Assembly (NCBI GenBank): GCA_938021685.1
Contig: CALIFM010000294.1
Location: 1 to 6,842 of the forward strand
DNA: 6,842 nt
Source: an uncultured Gammaproteobacteria bacterium
Lineage (GTDB): Bacteria; Pseudomonadota; Gammaproteobacteria; Arenicellales; Poriferihabitantaceae
Reading direction: 5' to 3'
Program-made: the position numbers and the translations under genes
Shown: positions 1 through 5,491 of the stretch, piece after piece
Position numbering within the stretch: the first letter of the stretch is position 1
Layout: the number at the start of each line of letters is the position of its first letter
Notes under the pieces: generated by a model
The model's input: only the letters and a program-made list of their open reading frames with translations
Databases searched by the model: none
Told to the model about the DNA's origin: nothing

Positions 1-297
1 GGAAACCGTTAGAGTGGCATTGCTCGGTTGGGAGTTGATTTGTGTTAGCCCTTGTTCGAGTAAATCAAACATCTGATCAACATAGGGTAAAAACCTATGT
101 CCTTCTTTAGTTAGTTCAAGTGAGCGATTGCCGCGTTCGAACAGAGGCTGATCTAAATGCTGTTCTAACAACTTGATTTGATGGCTAATGGCTGCTTGGG
201 TAACGTTTAAGTCATTTGCTGCCAAAGTAAATGACAAACTATGGCCTGCGCTGCGAAATGCGCGCAAGGTGTTGAGGGGAGGTAATTTCGGCGGCAT
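1..297 (-). CDS. LysR-family transcriptional regulator, GcvA-like, N-terminal part (cut by window edge)
   Basis: The minus strand is open for exactly 99 codons from an ATG at 297 to the window edge, so only the DNA-binding half is present. It opens with MPPKLPPLNTLRAF, the PPL-N-LR-F-x-A start typical of GcvA-like regulators. The winged helix-turn-helix follows: SFTLAANDLNVTQAAISHQI at about residues 22-41, with the usual TQAAIS-QI recognition helix, then LFERGNRSLELTKEGHRFLP at about 53-72. The effector-binding domain lies outside the window. The start fits family alignments, since no upstream in-frame ATG was seen before the intergenic region, but no clear ribosome-binding site precedes it. 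It is divergent from the DUF1127 gene at 425, the classic layout in which a LysR protein represses itself and controls its neighbour. The family is secure. The precise regulon and ligand are unknown, and GcvA itself (glycine cleavage control) is not implied. Confidence 0.93.
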   Translation of the reverse strand, partial: MPPKLPPLNTLRAFRSAGHSLSFTLAANDLNVTQAAISHQIKLLEQHLDQPLFERGNRSLELTKEGHRFLPYVDQMFDLLEQGLTQINSQPSNATLTVS

Positions 298-310
298 TCG
301 GATAAATAAA

Positions 311-323
311 TCTAATCTGAAGA
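311..323. promoter_or_regulatory. Candidate LysR-type T-N11-A box containing CTAAT
   Basis: TCTAATCTGAAGA has the T-N11-A form with matching 3-bp ends (TCT/AGA) and contains CTAAT, the short core reported for E. coli GcvA sites. It lies 14 bp before the LysR start codon and roughly 60 bp before the weaker plus-strand start suggested by TAAAGT at 362-367, close to the usual LysR recognition position near -65. The motif is short and could occur by chance, so this is a suggestion only. Confidence 0.25.
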
Positions 324-376
324 ATGAAAAATGATCGTTTGTTGTAACTCTTATATAGCGATAAAGTGCTTTTTCC

Positions 377-391
377 GCAGTAAAATACTGC
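377..391. repeat. Perfect 15-bp inverted repeat enclosing a -10-like hexamer
   Basis: GCAGTA-AAA-TACTGC is a perfect 6-bp inverted repeat around a 3-nt spacer. It encloses TAAAAT (381-386), a five-of-six match to the -10 consensus. It ends 19 bp before the Shine-Dalgarno sequence of the DUF1127 gene. An operator that blocks or remodels the promoter is one reading; a small hairpin in the transcript leader is another. The symmetry is seen directly; the function is inferred. Confidence 0.45.
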
Positions 392-424
392 TGCTGACGT
401 GAAACTTATTAAGAGGAGTCCATT

Positions 425-679
425 ATGTCAAATTATCAAAACTTATGTCAGGATGATTGTGCAGAGCTTCCCAAAAATGCCCTTCCAAGCAATGCTTTAG
501 TGCGGTTTGGCTTGCAGCCTGCTTGGGCAAAAAATCTATTAAAGGCGCTGTTGATATGGTGCCAGCGTAGTCGCGAGCGGTTTGAGCTTGAAAGTTTGAC
601 CGATGATCAGCTGAAAGATGCCGGCATTAGCCGTAGCGAAGTCGAGCGCGAAATAAAGAAGTCCTTTTGGGTGAGGTAG
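425..679 (+). CDS. DUF1127 (YjiS-like) small basic protein
   Basis: This 84-residue protein ends in a complete DUF1127 domain at about residues 43-83. The pattern is W45, R48, R50 and R52, then LESLTDDQLKDAGISRSEVE (55-74), E76, and the terminal FW pair (81-82); the usual Pro before FW is Ser here. The first 40 residues are poorly conserved, with no signal peptide or membrane helix; two cysteines (C8, C12) sit near the start. The start is secured by AAGAGGAG at 411-418, six bases before the ATG and the best Shine-Dalgarno sequence in the window. Some DUF1127 proteins in alphaproteobacteria affect RNA turnover and phosphate or carbon metabolism, but no single function holds for the family. Its divergent placement next to a GcvA-like regulator suggests control by that protein. 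The domain call is firm; the role is unknown. Confidence 0.92.
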   Translation: MSNYQNLCQDDCAELPKNALPSNALVRFGLQPAWAKNLLKALLIWCQRSRERFELESLTDDQLKDAGISRSEVEREIKKSFWVR

Positions 680-698
680 GGCGAATGATTTGTGAGTT

Positions 699-759
699 GG
701 CAGGTCTCGATTAGCCTGTCAAGGTTGATGCGGCAGGCCTTCTCGATTGGCTTGCCGCA
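699..759. repeat. Two tandem imperfect hairpins sharing a CTCGATT loop
   Basis: The 137-bp gap between the DUF1127 and transporter genes (680-816) contains two related stem-loops. The first pairs GGCAGG (699-704) with CCTGTC (715-720), with one G-T pair. The second pairs TGCGGCAGGCC (729-739) with GGCTTGCCGCA (749-759), eleven pairs with one wobble and a 9-nt loop. Both loops contain CTCGATT and both left arms contain GGCAGG, so the units look like degenerate copies. The left arm of the first can also pair with the right arm of the second, and CCTGTC (715-720) with GGCAGG (732-737), so alternative folds exist. No T-run follows, so a standard Rho-independent terminator is not supported. A Rho-dependent or RNA-stabilising role for the upstream transcript is possible. 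The rest of the gap shows only TAGAAT at 782-787, a possible -10 for the transporter. Confidence 0.45.
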
Positions 760-816
760 CACCGCATAGATAGTTTTGCGTTAGAATAAGGCAACCATCA
801 ATATTCGTTTATCTCG

Positions 817-2016
817 ATGATCCCTCAAAAATGGCGTCGCCCTGAAGTGCTGCTGATGTTATTGGCTGCGGCAATGCCATTAAGTTTTGCCGTGTGGCAA
901 ACCTTACTAAACAATTTTGCTATCGAGCGTGCTGCCTTCACTGGCAAGGAAATGGGAATGTTGCAAAGCCTGCGCGAGGTGCCGGGCTTTTTGGCCTTTG
1001 CAGTGGTGTTCTTGTTGTATTTTATCCGCGAGCAGCGTTTGGCGTATGTATCTTTAATATTGCTGGGTGTGTGTACAGCTATTACCGCGTGGTTTCCGAG
1101 CGCGATGGGCTTATACGTTACTACTGTTTTGATGTCACTTGGTTTCCATTATTACGAAGCCTTGCAAACGTCTTTGTCTTTGCAATGGATAGATAAGCAA
1201 CGCGCACCACAGGTGTTAGGGCAAATCATGGCAGTGGGTTCGTTCGTCGCTATTGTGATTTTTGGCATGATTGCGCTGCTTTCTAAAGTGTTGCAGTGGG
1301 ATTACAACGCGATTTACATGCTTGGGGGCGGCTTAACGGTGCTGATTGCGGTTTTTTGCTGGTGGCAATTCCCACATTACCCCGACAAGGTGGTGCAAAA
1401 TAAAAACGTGGTGTTGCGTAAGCGCTACTGGTTGTACTATGCGTTGATTTTTATGGGCGGCGCGCGGCGACAAATCTTTGTAGTATTTGCCGGTTTCTTG
1501 ATGGTCGAAAAATTTGGTTACAGCGTTGCTGCTATCTCCAGCTTGTTTTTGGTCAACGCCGCCATCAATATGTTTTTAGCACCGCAAATTGGCAAATTGA
1601 TTGCGGCCTTTGGCGAACGCAAGGCGTTGATATATGAATACATCGGTTTGATTATTATTTTTATCGCCTACGCATTGGTTGAAGATCATCGTGTTGCGGC
1701 GGGTTTATATATATTAGATCACATGTTCTTTGCGTTGGCGATTGCGCAGAAAACCTATTTTCAGAAAATTGCCGACCCTAAAGACATCAGCTCGACGGCT
1801 GCAGTAGGCTTCACCATTAACCACATTGCCGCGGTGGTGTTGCCAGCGGCGCTGGGCTTGATTTGGATTCAGTCGCCTTCTAATGTATTTGTGATTGGTT
1901 CAGCAATGGCATTGGTGTCGCTTATTTTAGCTTTGTTAGTGCCGCGTCGACCTGAGCCCGGGCATGAAACACGACCAATGTTCAATACTGCCCGCCATCG
2001 TCGTGCAGCACCTTAG
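817..2016 (+). CDS. Major facilitator superfamily transporter, substrate unknown
   Basis: This 399-residue inner-membrane protein shows about 12 hydrophobic helices, the MFS plan: roughly 11-30, 54-71, 75-93, 97-119, 132-156, 165-185, 204-230, 236-256, 269-288, 291-311, 327-351 and 356-376. A basic loop (191-203, with RKRYW) separates the two six-helix halves. Distinctive polar spots lie in or beside helices: GFHYYEALQ (109-117), GARRQIFVVFAGF (215-227), and DHMFFALAIAQKTYFQKIAD (301-320). Arginines inside helix 7 suggest binding of an anionic substrate, which is inference. The tail (377-399) is rich in Arg and Pro. I recall similar MFS proteins, lacking a known substrate, in other proteobacteria; this is memory, not a search. 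No Shine-Dalgarno sequence precedes the ATG at 817, but the WRRPEVL segment just after it is a common way for this group to begin. It converges on the acyl-CoA dehydrogenase gene, so no operon partner is evident. Confidence 0.88.
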   Translation: MIPQKWRRPEVLLMLLAAAMPLSFAVWQTLLNNFAIERAAFTGKEMGMLQSLREVPGFLAFAVVFLLYFIREQRLAYVSLILLGVCTAITAWFPSAMGLYVTTVLMSLGFHYYEALQTSLSLQWIDKQRAPQVLGQIMAVGSFVAIVIFGMIALLSKVLQWDYNAIYMLGGGLTVLIAVFCWWQFPHYPDKVVQNKNVVLRKRYWLYYALIFMGGARRQIFVVFAGFLMVEKFGYSVAAISSLFLVNAAINMFLAPQIGKLIAAFGERKALIYEYIGLIIIFIAYALVEDHRVAAGLYILDHMFFALAIAQKTYFQKIADPKDISSTAAVGFTINHIAAVVLPAALGLIWIQSPSNVFVIGSAMALVSLILALLVPRRPEPGHETRPMFNTARHRRAAP

Positions 2017-2021
2017 TGAAG

Positions 2022-2060
2022 AAGGGACAAAATAAGTTATAACTCTGAGAGTCGTCCTTT
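2022..2060. terminator. Weak inverted repeat between convergent genes
   Basis: In the 62-bp gap between the convergent transporter and dehydrogenase genes, AAGGGAC (2022-2028) can pair with GTCCTTT (2054-2060), seven pairs with one wobble. An inner ACTC-TGA-GAGT hairpin sits at 2042-2052. Read on the minus strand, the inner hairpin is followed by TTATTTTG, a poor U-tract. This could be a weak shared terminator, but the long loop and imperfect T-run keep confidence low. No better terminator is visible in the gap. Confidence 0.25.
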
Positions 2061-2078
2061 GGGATGGATATGCTACGG

Positions 2079-3845
2079 TTAGCCGATGGCTTCTTCTAAT
2101 GCTTTAATCGAGGCGGAGTAGCCTAAATAGCGCGGTAACAAATGTTGCAAATAAAAGTGGGCAGTTTGCTCTTTTTGCGCTAAATATTCAGTGTTAGTAC
2201 CGTCTGCTTGGCGCTCTTGCTCGCAAGCCACCCAACTGTTAAGCATTTGCCAGCCGCCACATACGTAGCCGGTGACTTGCAATAAAGAGTGAGCCATATC
2301 GCCCATTAGGCGAGGGTGGTCGGCGGTGTTCTTCAGCAAGAAGTCGATCGCATCTTCCAGCTTGTCTGTCGCGGTAAGCAGCTTACTGATAATAGCTTCT
2401 GCAGCAGGTAAGGTGTCATGCGCTTTTTTGCAGTCTTCGCGAATATCGTGCAGTAAGAATGCAAAGGCGGCACCTTTATCATGCAGTGTTTTGCGACCCA
2501 CTAAATCCATTGCCTGAATGCCAGTGGTGCCTTCATAAATCGGCAAGATACGTGCATCGCGTAAATGCTGCGCTGCGCCCGTTTCTTCAATAAAACCCAT
2601 GCCGCCGTGTACTTGCACGCCAAGCGAAGTGACTTCTTGGGCAATTTCGGTGTTCCAGCCTTTGACGATGGGAGTTAGTAAAGACACGCGCGACGCGCAT
2701 GCAGCGATGGCCTCGTCGCCTTCAGCGGTTTGCTCGTAATCTAAACCGCCGCAGGCCACAAAGCCAATAGCGCGTGCCGCCTCAGTGAGGCTGCGCATTG
2801 TAAGCAGCATGCGTTCCACATCGGGGTGCTCGCTAATCGCACTGGTTGTTTTGGCGCCCGGTGCTATACCCTGTTTACGCTCCTCAGCAAAGGCAAGGGC
2901 GTCTTGCAAAGCGCGCTCGGCGATTGCTGTGCCTTGCACCCCAACCATTAAGCGGGCGTTGTTCATCATCGTGAACATGCACGCCAACCCACGGTTTTCT
3001 TCGCCGACTAAAAAGCCGATCGCACCGTTATTTTCACCAAAGCTCATTACACAGGTTGGGCTGCCATGAATGCCGAGTTTATGTTCTAGCGACAGCGCTT
3101 TACAGTCGTTGCGCTCACCCAAGCTTCCGTCGTTGTTGGGTAGAAACTTGGGCACGATAAATAAGGAGATGCCTTTCACGCCTTCGGGTGCACCAGGCAA
3201 TCTCGCTAGTACCAAATGAATAATGTTCTCAGCCACATCGTGCTCACCCCAGGTGATGAATATTTTCTGTCCCTTGATGCGGTACTGATCACCGTCACGG
3301 CTGGCGGTAGTTTTAATTAAGGCCAAATCAGAGCCTGCTTGTGGCTCGGTTAAGTTCATTGTGCCAGTCCATTGGCCGCTGATCATATTAGGCAAGTATT
3401 GCTGTTTTAGCGCATCGCTGGCATTGGCATGAATGGCCTCAATTGCACCTTGGGTTAACAAAGGGCAGAGGCTCCATGCTAAATTGGCCGATTGCACCAT
3501 TTCATTGACGGCCACGGATAAAGACAACGGTAGACCTTGGCCGCCATAGTTGGGGTCAAATTGCAGCGAACCCCAGCCGCCTTCGCTGAAGGCTTGGTAG
3601 GCTTCTTTAAAGCCTTCAGGGGTGGTCACAGCATGTTGTTCGTCAAGCGTGGCCCCTGCTTGGTCGCCGTTCCAGTTGGTAGGGGCGACTTCGCGTTCGG
3701 CTACTTTAGCTGCTTCACTCAAGATGGCATCGACCATCTCTGTAGATGCTTCGCTAAAGGTGTCGTGCTGAGCCAGTTTGTCTATCTTGACTAAGTGTTT
3801 TAAGGTAAAAGCAAAGTCGTCAATAGGGGCTTTGTATTCAGCCAT
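2079..3845 (-). CDS. Acyl-CoA dehydrogenase, ~590-residue class with extra C-terminal domain
   Basis: This flavoenzyme (588 residues) should oxidise an acyl-CoA to the trans-2-enoyl-CoA using FAD, passing electrons to electron-transfer flavoprotein in the cytoplasm. Domains run in order: an N-terminal segment starting AEYKAPIDD (1-35), an alpha-helical dehydrogenase domain (about 36-160), the beta domain with the flavin/substrate motif MNLTEPQAGSDL (163-174) and KIFITWGEHD (194-203), then the C-terminal helical domain (about 285-450). QVHGGMGFIEE (411-421) and ILPIYEGTTGIQA (433-445) are conserved, placing the catalytic base at Glu438. Residues about 460-588 form the extra C-terminal domain of this long class, which includes DmdC (3-methylmercaptopropionyl-CoA dehydrogenase) and several Pseudomonas FadE-type paralogues. 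Chain length and true substrate cannot be read from sequence. No clear Shine-Dalgarno sequence precedes the ATG, but the N-terminus matches the family. The promoter at 3926-3931 suggests it is transcribed on its own. Confidence 0.95.
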   Translation of the reverse strand: MAEYKAPIDDFAFTLKHLVKIDKLAQHDTFSEASTEMVDAILSEAAKVAEREVAPTNWNGDQAGATLDEQHAVTTPEGFKEAYQAFSEGGWGSLQFDPNYGGQGLPLSLSVAVNEMVQSANLAWSLCPLLTQGAIEAIHANASDALKQQYLPNMISGQWTGTMNLTEPQAGSDLALIKTTASRDGDQYRIKGQKIFITWGEHDVAENIIHLVLARLPGAPEGVKGISLFIVPKFLPNNDGSLGERNDCKALSLEHKLGIHGSPTCVMSFGENNGAIGFLVGEENRGLACMFTMMNNARLMVGVQGTAIAERALQDALAFAEERKQGIAPGAKTTSAISEHPDVERMLLTMRSLTEAARAIGFVACGGLDYEQTAEGDEAIAACASRVSLLTPIVKGWNTEIAQEVTSLGVQVHGGMGFIEETGAAQHLRDARILPIYEGTTGIQAMDLVGRKTLHDKGAAFAFLLHDIREDCKKAHDTLPAAEAIISKLLTATDKLEDAIDFLLKNTADHPRLMGDMAHSLLQVTGYVCGGWQMLNSWVACEQERQADGTNTEYLAQKEQTAHFYLQHLLPRYLGYSASIKALEEAIG

Positions 3846-3897
3846 AATTCAAAATTTTATCAATTAATAATAAATGATGCTTGGTTCGCCTTAAGCG

Positions 3898-3913
3898 CAG
3901 ATGCCAACATCTG
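3898..3913. promoter_or_regulatory. Perfect 6-bp inverted repeat in the acyl-CoA dehydrogenase leader
   Basis: CAGATG-CCAA-CATCTG is a perfect inverted repeat with a 4-nt spacer. It lies 12 bp downstream, in the gene's direction, of the -10 box at 3926-3931, covering about +6 to +21 of the predicted transcript. That position suits a repressor operator or a 5' RNA hairpin. It does not resemble the PsrA or FadR operators I know. Symmetry is observed; function is inferred. Confidence 0.4.
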
Positions 3914-3925
3914 GGGTGTGCTCAG

Positions 3926-3931
3926 ATTATA
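3926..3931 (-). promoter_or_regulatory. Sigma-70 -10 box for the acyl-CoA dehydrogenase gene
   Basis: On the minus strand this is TATAAT, an exact -10 consensus, about 80 bp before the dehydrogenase start codon. At 17-bp spacing the -35 position (3949-3954) reads TAGCCG, a poor match, so an activator may help or the site may be fortuitous. It lies in the 132-bp gap after rluE, which otherwise holds only short inverted repeats. Confidence 0.45.
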
Positions 3932-3977
3932 CTATTTTGGCCTCTTGACGGCTAGCGTATTGGCCGTGTGTTTAGCC

Positions 3978-4544
3978 TTAGAGGCTGTGACCTCGATGCT
4001 GTAGTGTTTTGTGGCTTCCTTGGGCAATGCCCTCTAAAGTCCACGGGCCGACCTGATAGCGGATCAAACGCAGCACGGGAAAGCCAACTGCCGCACACAT
4101 GCGCCGGACTTGGCGGTTACGCCCTTCAAAAAGAGTAACTTCACACCAAGAGTCAGGGATGTGCTTGCGTACCCGAATCGGTGGGTCGCGTGGCTCAAGT
4201 TGGGGTGGTTCATCAATCGGGCGACAACTTGCTGGCAGGGTTAAGCCATCCTTTAGCTTTACGCCGTAGGCAATTTGCTCGCAGGCAGCAGCGGTGATTT
4301 GCCCTTCGACTTGTGCCCAATAAGTTTTGCCTACCGCGCCATTTTTGCTCTTGGGGTTGGCGATGGCATGTTGCAATTGCCCATCGTCGGTTAGTACCAG
4401 CAAGCCTTCACTGTCTTTGTCGAGTCGCCCAGCAGGATAAACATCAGCAATGGGTACCAAGTCTTTTAGGGTGGCATGGCCTGCTTCAGCGGTAAATTGG
4501 CTGAGTACGCCATAAGGTTTGTGCAGCAGCACTACGGTAGCCAT
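3978..4544 (-). CDS. rluE: 23S rRNA pseudouridine synthase RluE
   Basis: This 188-residue protein belongs to the RsuA/RluB/RluE/RluF group and should convert one uridine of 23S rRNA (U2457 in E. coli) to pseudouridine. It starts directly in the catalytic fold: LLHKPYGVLSQFT (6-18), the signature AGRLDKDSEGLLVL (38-51) with catalytic Asp42, KTYWAQVEG (73-81), and GRNRQVRRM with RLIRY (141-163). Nearly every block aligns with E. coli RluE, including DPPIR-RK-IP-SW (120-133), a feature separating RluE from RsuA and RluB. As in RluE there is no S4 RNA-binding domain; the short basic N-terminal extension of the 217-residue E. coli protein is also missing. Its ATG shares one base with the oxyR-like stop codon (TAATG), with no separate ribosome-binding site, so reinitiation after oxyR is likely. 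A small AGCCT/AGGCT hairpin (3974-3986) spans its stop codon, but without a T-run. Confidence 0.95.
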   Translation of the reverse strand: MATVVLLHKPYGVLSQFTAEAGHATLKDLVPIADVYPAGRLDKDSEGLLVLTDDGQLQHAIANPKSKNGAVGKTYWAQVEGQITAAACEQIAYGVKLKDGLTLPASCRPIDEPPQLEPRDPPIRVRKHIPDSWCEVTLFEGRNRQVRRMCAAVGFPVLRLIRYQVGPWTLEGIAQGSHKTLQHRGHSL

Positions 4545-5452
4545 TAGGCAGGTTTGCTCACAGCAGTATGAATAGTTTTGGCGATGCTAGAAAATTCGGA
4601 TTGCCGCGAGCTGCCTTCGCGCCATGCTAAGGAGATAGTGCGTGAAAAGTCCGATTGCAATTTGCAGGTTTTCACGTCGGTTTGGTTGAGGCCTAAGTAT
4701 TGCAGTGCCATTTCTGGCAGCAAAGTTACCCCCAAATCGCTGTTTACCATTTGCACTAGGGTGTACAAGCTGTTGGCGCTAAATTGGCTGATCTGCACCT
4801 GATCTTTTAAGCTGCAGGCAGCCAAAGCATGTTCGCGTAGGCAGTGACCGTCTTCTAGTAAAAGTAGGCTGTCGCTGTCCAACGTATCGAAGTCTACTTT
4901 GCTTTTTTTCGGCTGCTTGTCACTGAGTTCGCTATAAGCAAAATGAAAGCGGTCTTTAAACAAAGGATAAATATAGGTGTGTGGCACATCGTATGGCTCG
5001 GCAAATAAGATCAAGTCCAGCTCGCCTGAAATCAACTGTTGATAAATTCGCTGACTCTGGCCTTCTTTAAGGTACAACTTTAAATTGGGGTAGCTAGCCT
5101 TTAAGGCAGGCAGTAAAGCAGGCAATAAATATGGAGCGATGGTTGGAATGAGCCCTAATCGTAAAGCACCTGAAAACGGTTCGCCCGCGGATTTTCCCAG
5201 CGCTGACAGTTCTTCAATGTTGGTTAAGCAGCGCCGTGCTTGGCTTTCAATGTTAATGCCTGCTAAGGTGAACACTACGCTACGATTGGTGCGGTCTACT
5301 AAGGAGGCTTCTAAGGTGGTTTCTAGCTCTTTAATTGCGGTACTAAAGGCTGATTGCGACACGAAGCAGCTTTCAGCAGCGCGGCCAAAATGGTTGTGCT
5401 TGCGCAATGCTACTAGGTATTGCAATTGGCGAACGGTGGGCAGTTTCTTCAT
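4544..5452 (-). CDS. oxyR: OxyR-type LysR regulator, peroxide sensor
   Basis: This 302-residue LysR regulator aligns with E. coli OxyR over its full length. The helix-turn-helix (about 6-65) includes QLQYLVALRKHNHFGRAAES and VSQSAFSTAIKELE. The regulatory domain holds LGLIPTIAPYLLP (99-111, Thr104 matching E. coli Thr100) and LLLLEDGHCLREHALAAC (196-213). Cys204 and Cys213 keep the nine-residue spacing of the Cys199/Cys208 redox pair, preceded by the conserved His203. GVTLLPEMAL (241-250) follows. In OxyR, hydrogen peroxide oxidises the first cysteine, a disulphide forms, and the tetramer activates catalase, peroxiredoxin and iron-handling genes. Pocket changes against E. coli are Thr129 to Ser133 and Asp202 to Glu207. 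The ATG matches the E. coli start in position, but no strong Shine-Dalgarno sequence or own promoter is evident in the 39 bp after polA. It overlaps rluE by one base. No catalase or peroxiredoxin gene lies in the window. Confidence 0.92.
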   Translation of the reverse strand: MKKLPTVRQLQYLVALRKHNHFGRAAESCFVSQSAFSTAIKELETTLEASLVDRTNRSVVFTLAGINIESQARRCLTNIEELSALGKSAGEPFSGALRLGLIPTIAPYLLPALLPALKASYPNLKLYLKEGQSQRIYQQLISGELDLILFAEPYDVPHTYIYPLFKDRFHFAYSELSDKQPKKSKVDFDTLDSDSLLLLEDGHCLREHALAACSLKDQVQISQFSANSLYTLVQMVNSDLGVTLLPEMALQYLGLNQTDVKTCKLQSDFSRTISLAWREGSSRQSEFSSIAKTIHTAVSKPA

Positions 5453-5491
5453 TCGATTAGCTGCTGTCTTTTGTAAAGTTATTGTCCATGA

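Larger units (their letters stand above)
298..424. promoter_or_regulatory. Divergent LysR / DUF1127 control region
   Basis: This 127-bp AT-rich gap separates two divergent genes and must hold both promoters. On the plus strand, TTGTTG at 339-344 and TAAAGT at 362-367 are 17 bp apart but match the sigma-70 consensus poorly. TAAAAT at 381-386 is a better -10 but has no matching -35. On the minus strand, TATATA at 352-357 could serve as a -10 for the LysR gene, also without a good -35. Weak -35 boxes are expected where a LysR protein activates transcription, but that is inference. Individual promoter assignments are tentative. Confidence 0.45.

Noticed and set aside
894..1196. A 100-residue frame inside the transporter gene, same strand.
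   Set aside because: It overlaps conserved MFS helices in another frame and has no family resemblance.
2035..2044. AGTTATAACT, a perfect 10-bp palindrome between the convergent genes.
   Set aside because: It is short and AT-rich, without a promoter or start nearby for it to control; chance is the simplest explanation.
2785..3069. Plus-strand open frames opposite the acyl-CoA dehydrogenase (also 2326-2517 and 3537-3794).
   Set aside because: They are shadows of a conserved gene with no domain features.
3948..3967. ACGGC/GCCGT hairpin after rluE, considered as its terminator.
   Set aside because: The stem is only 5 bp with a 10-nt loop and no T-run on the minus strand.
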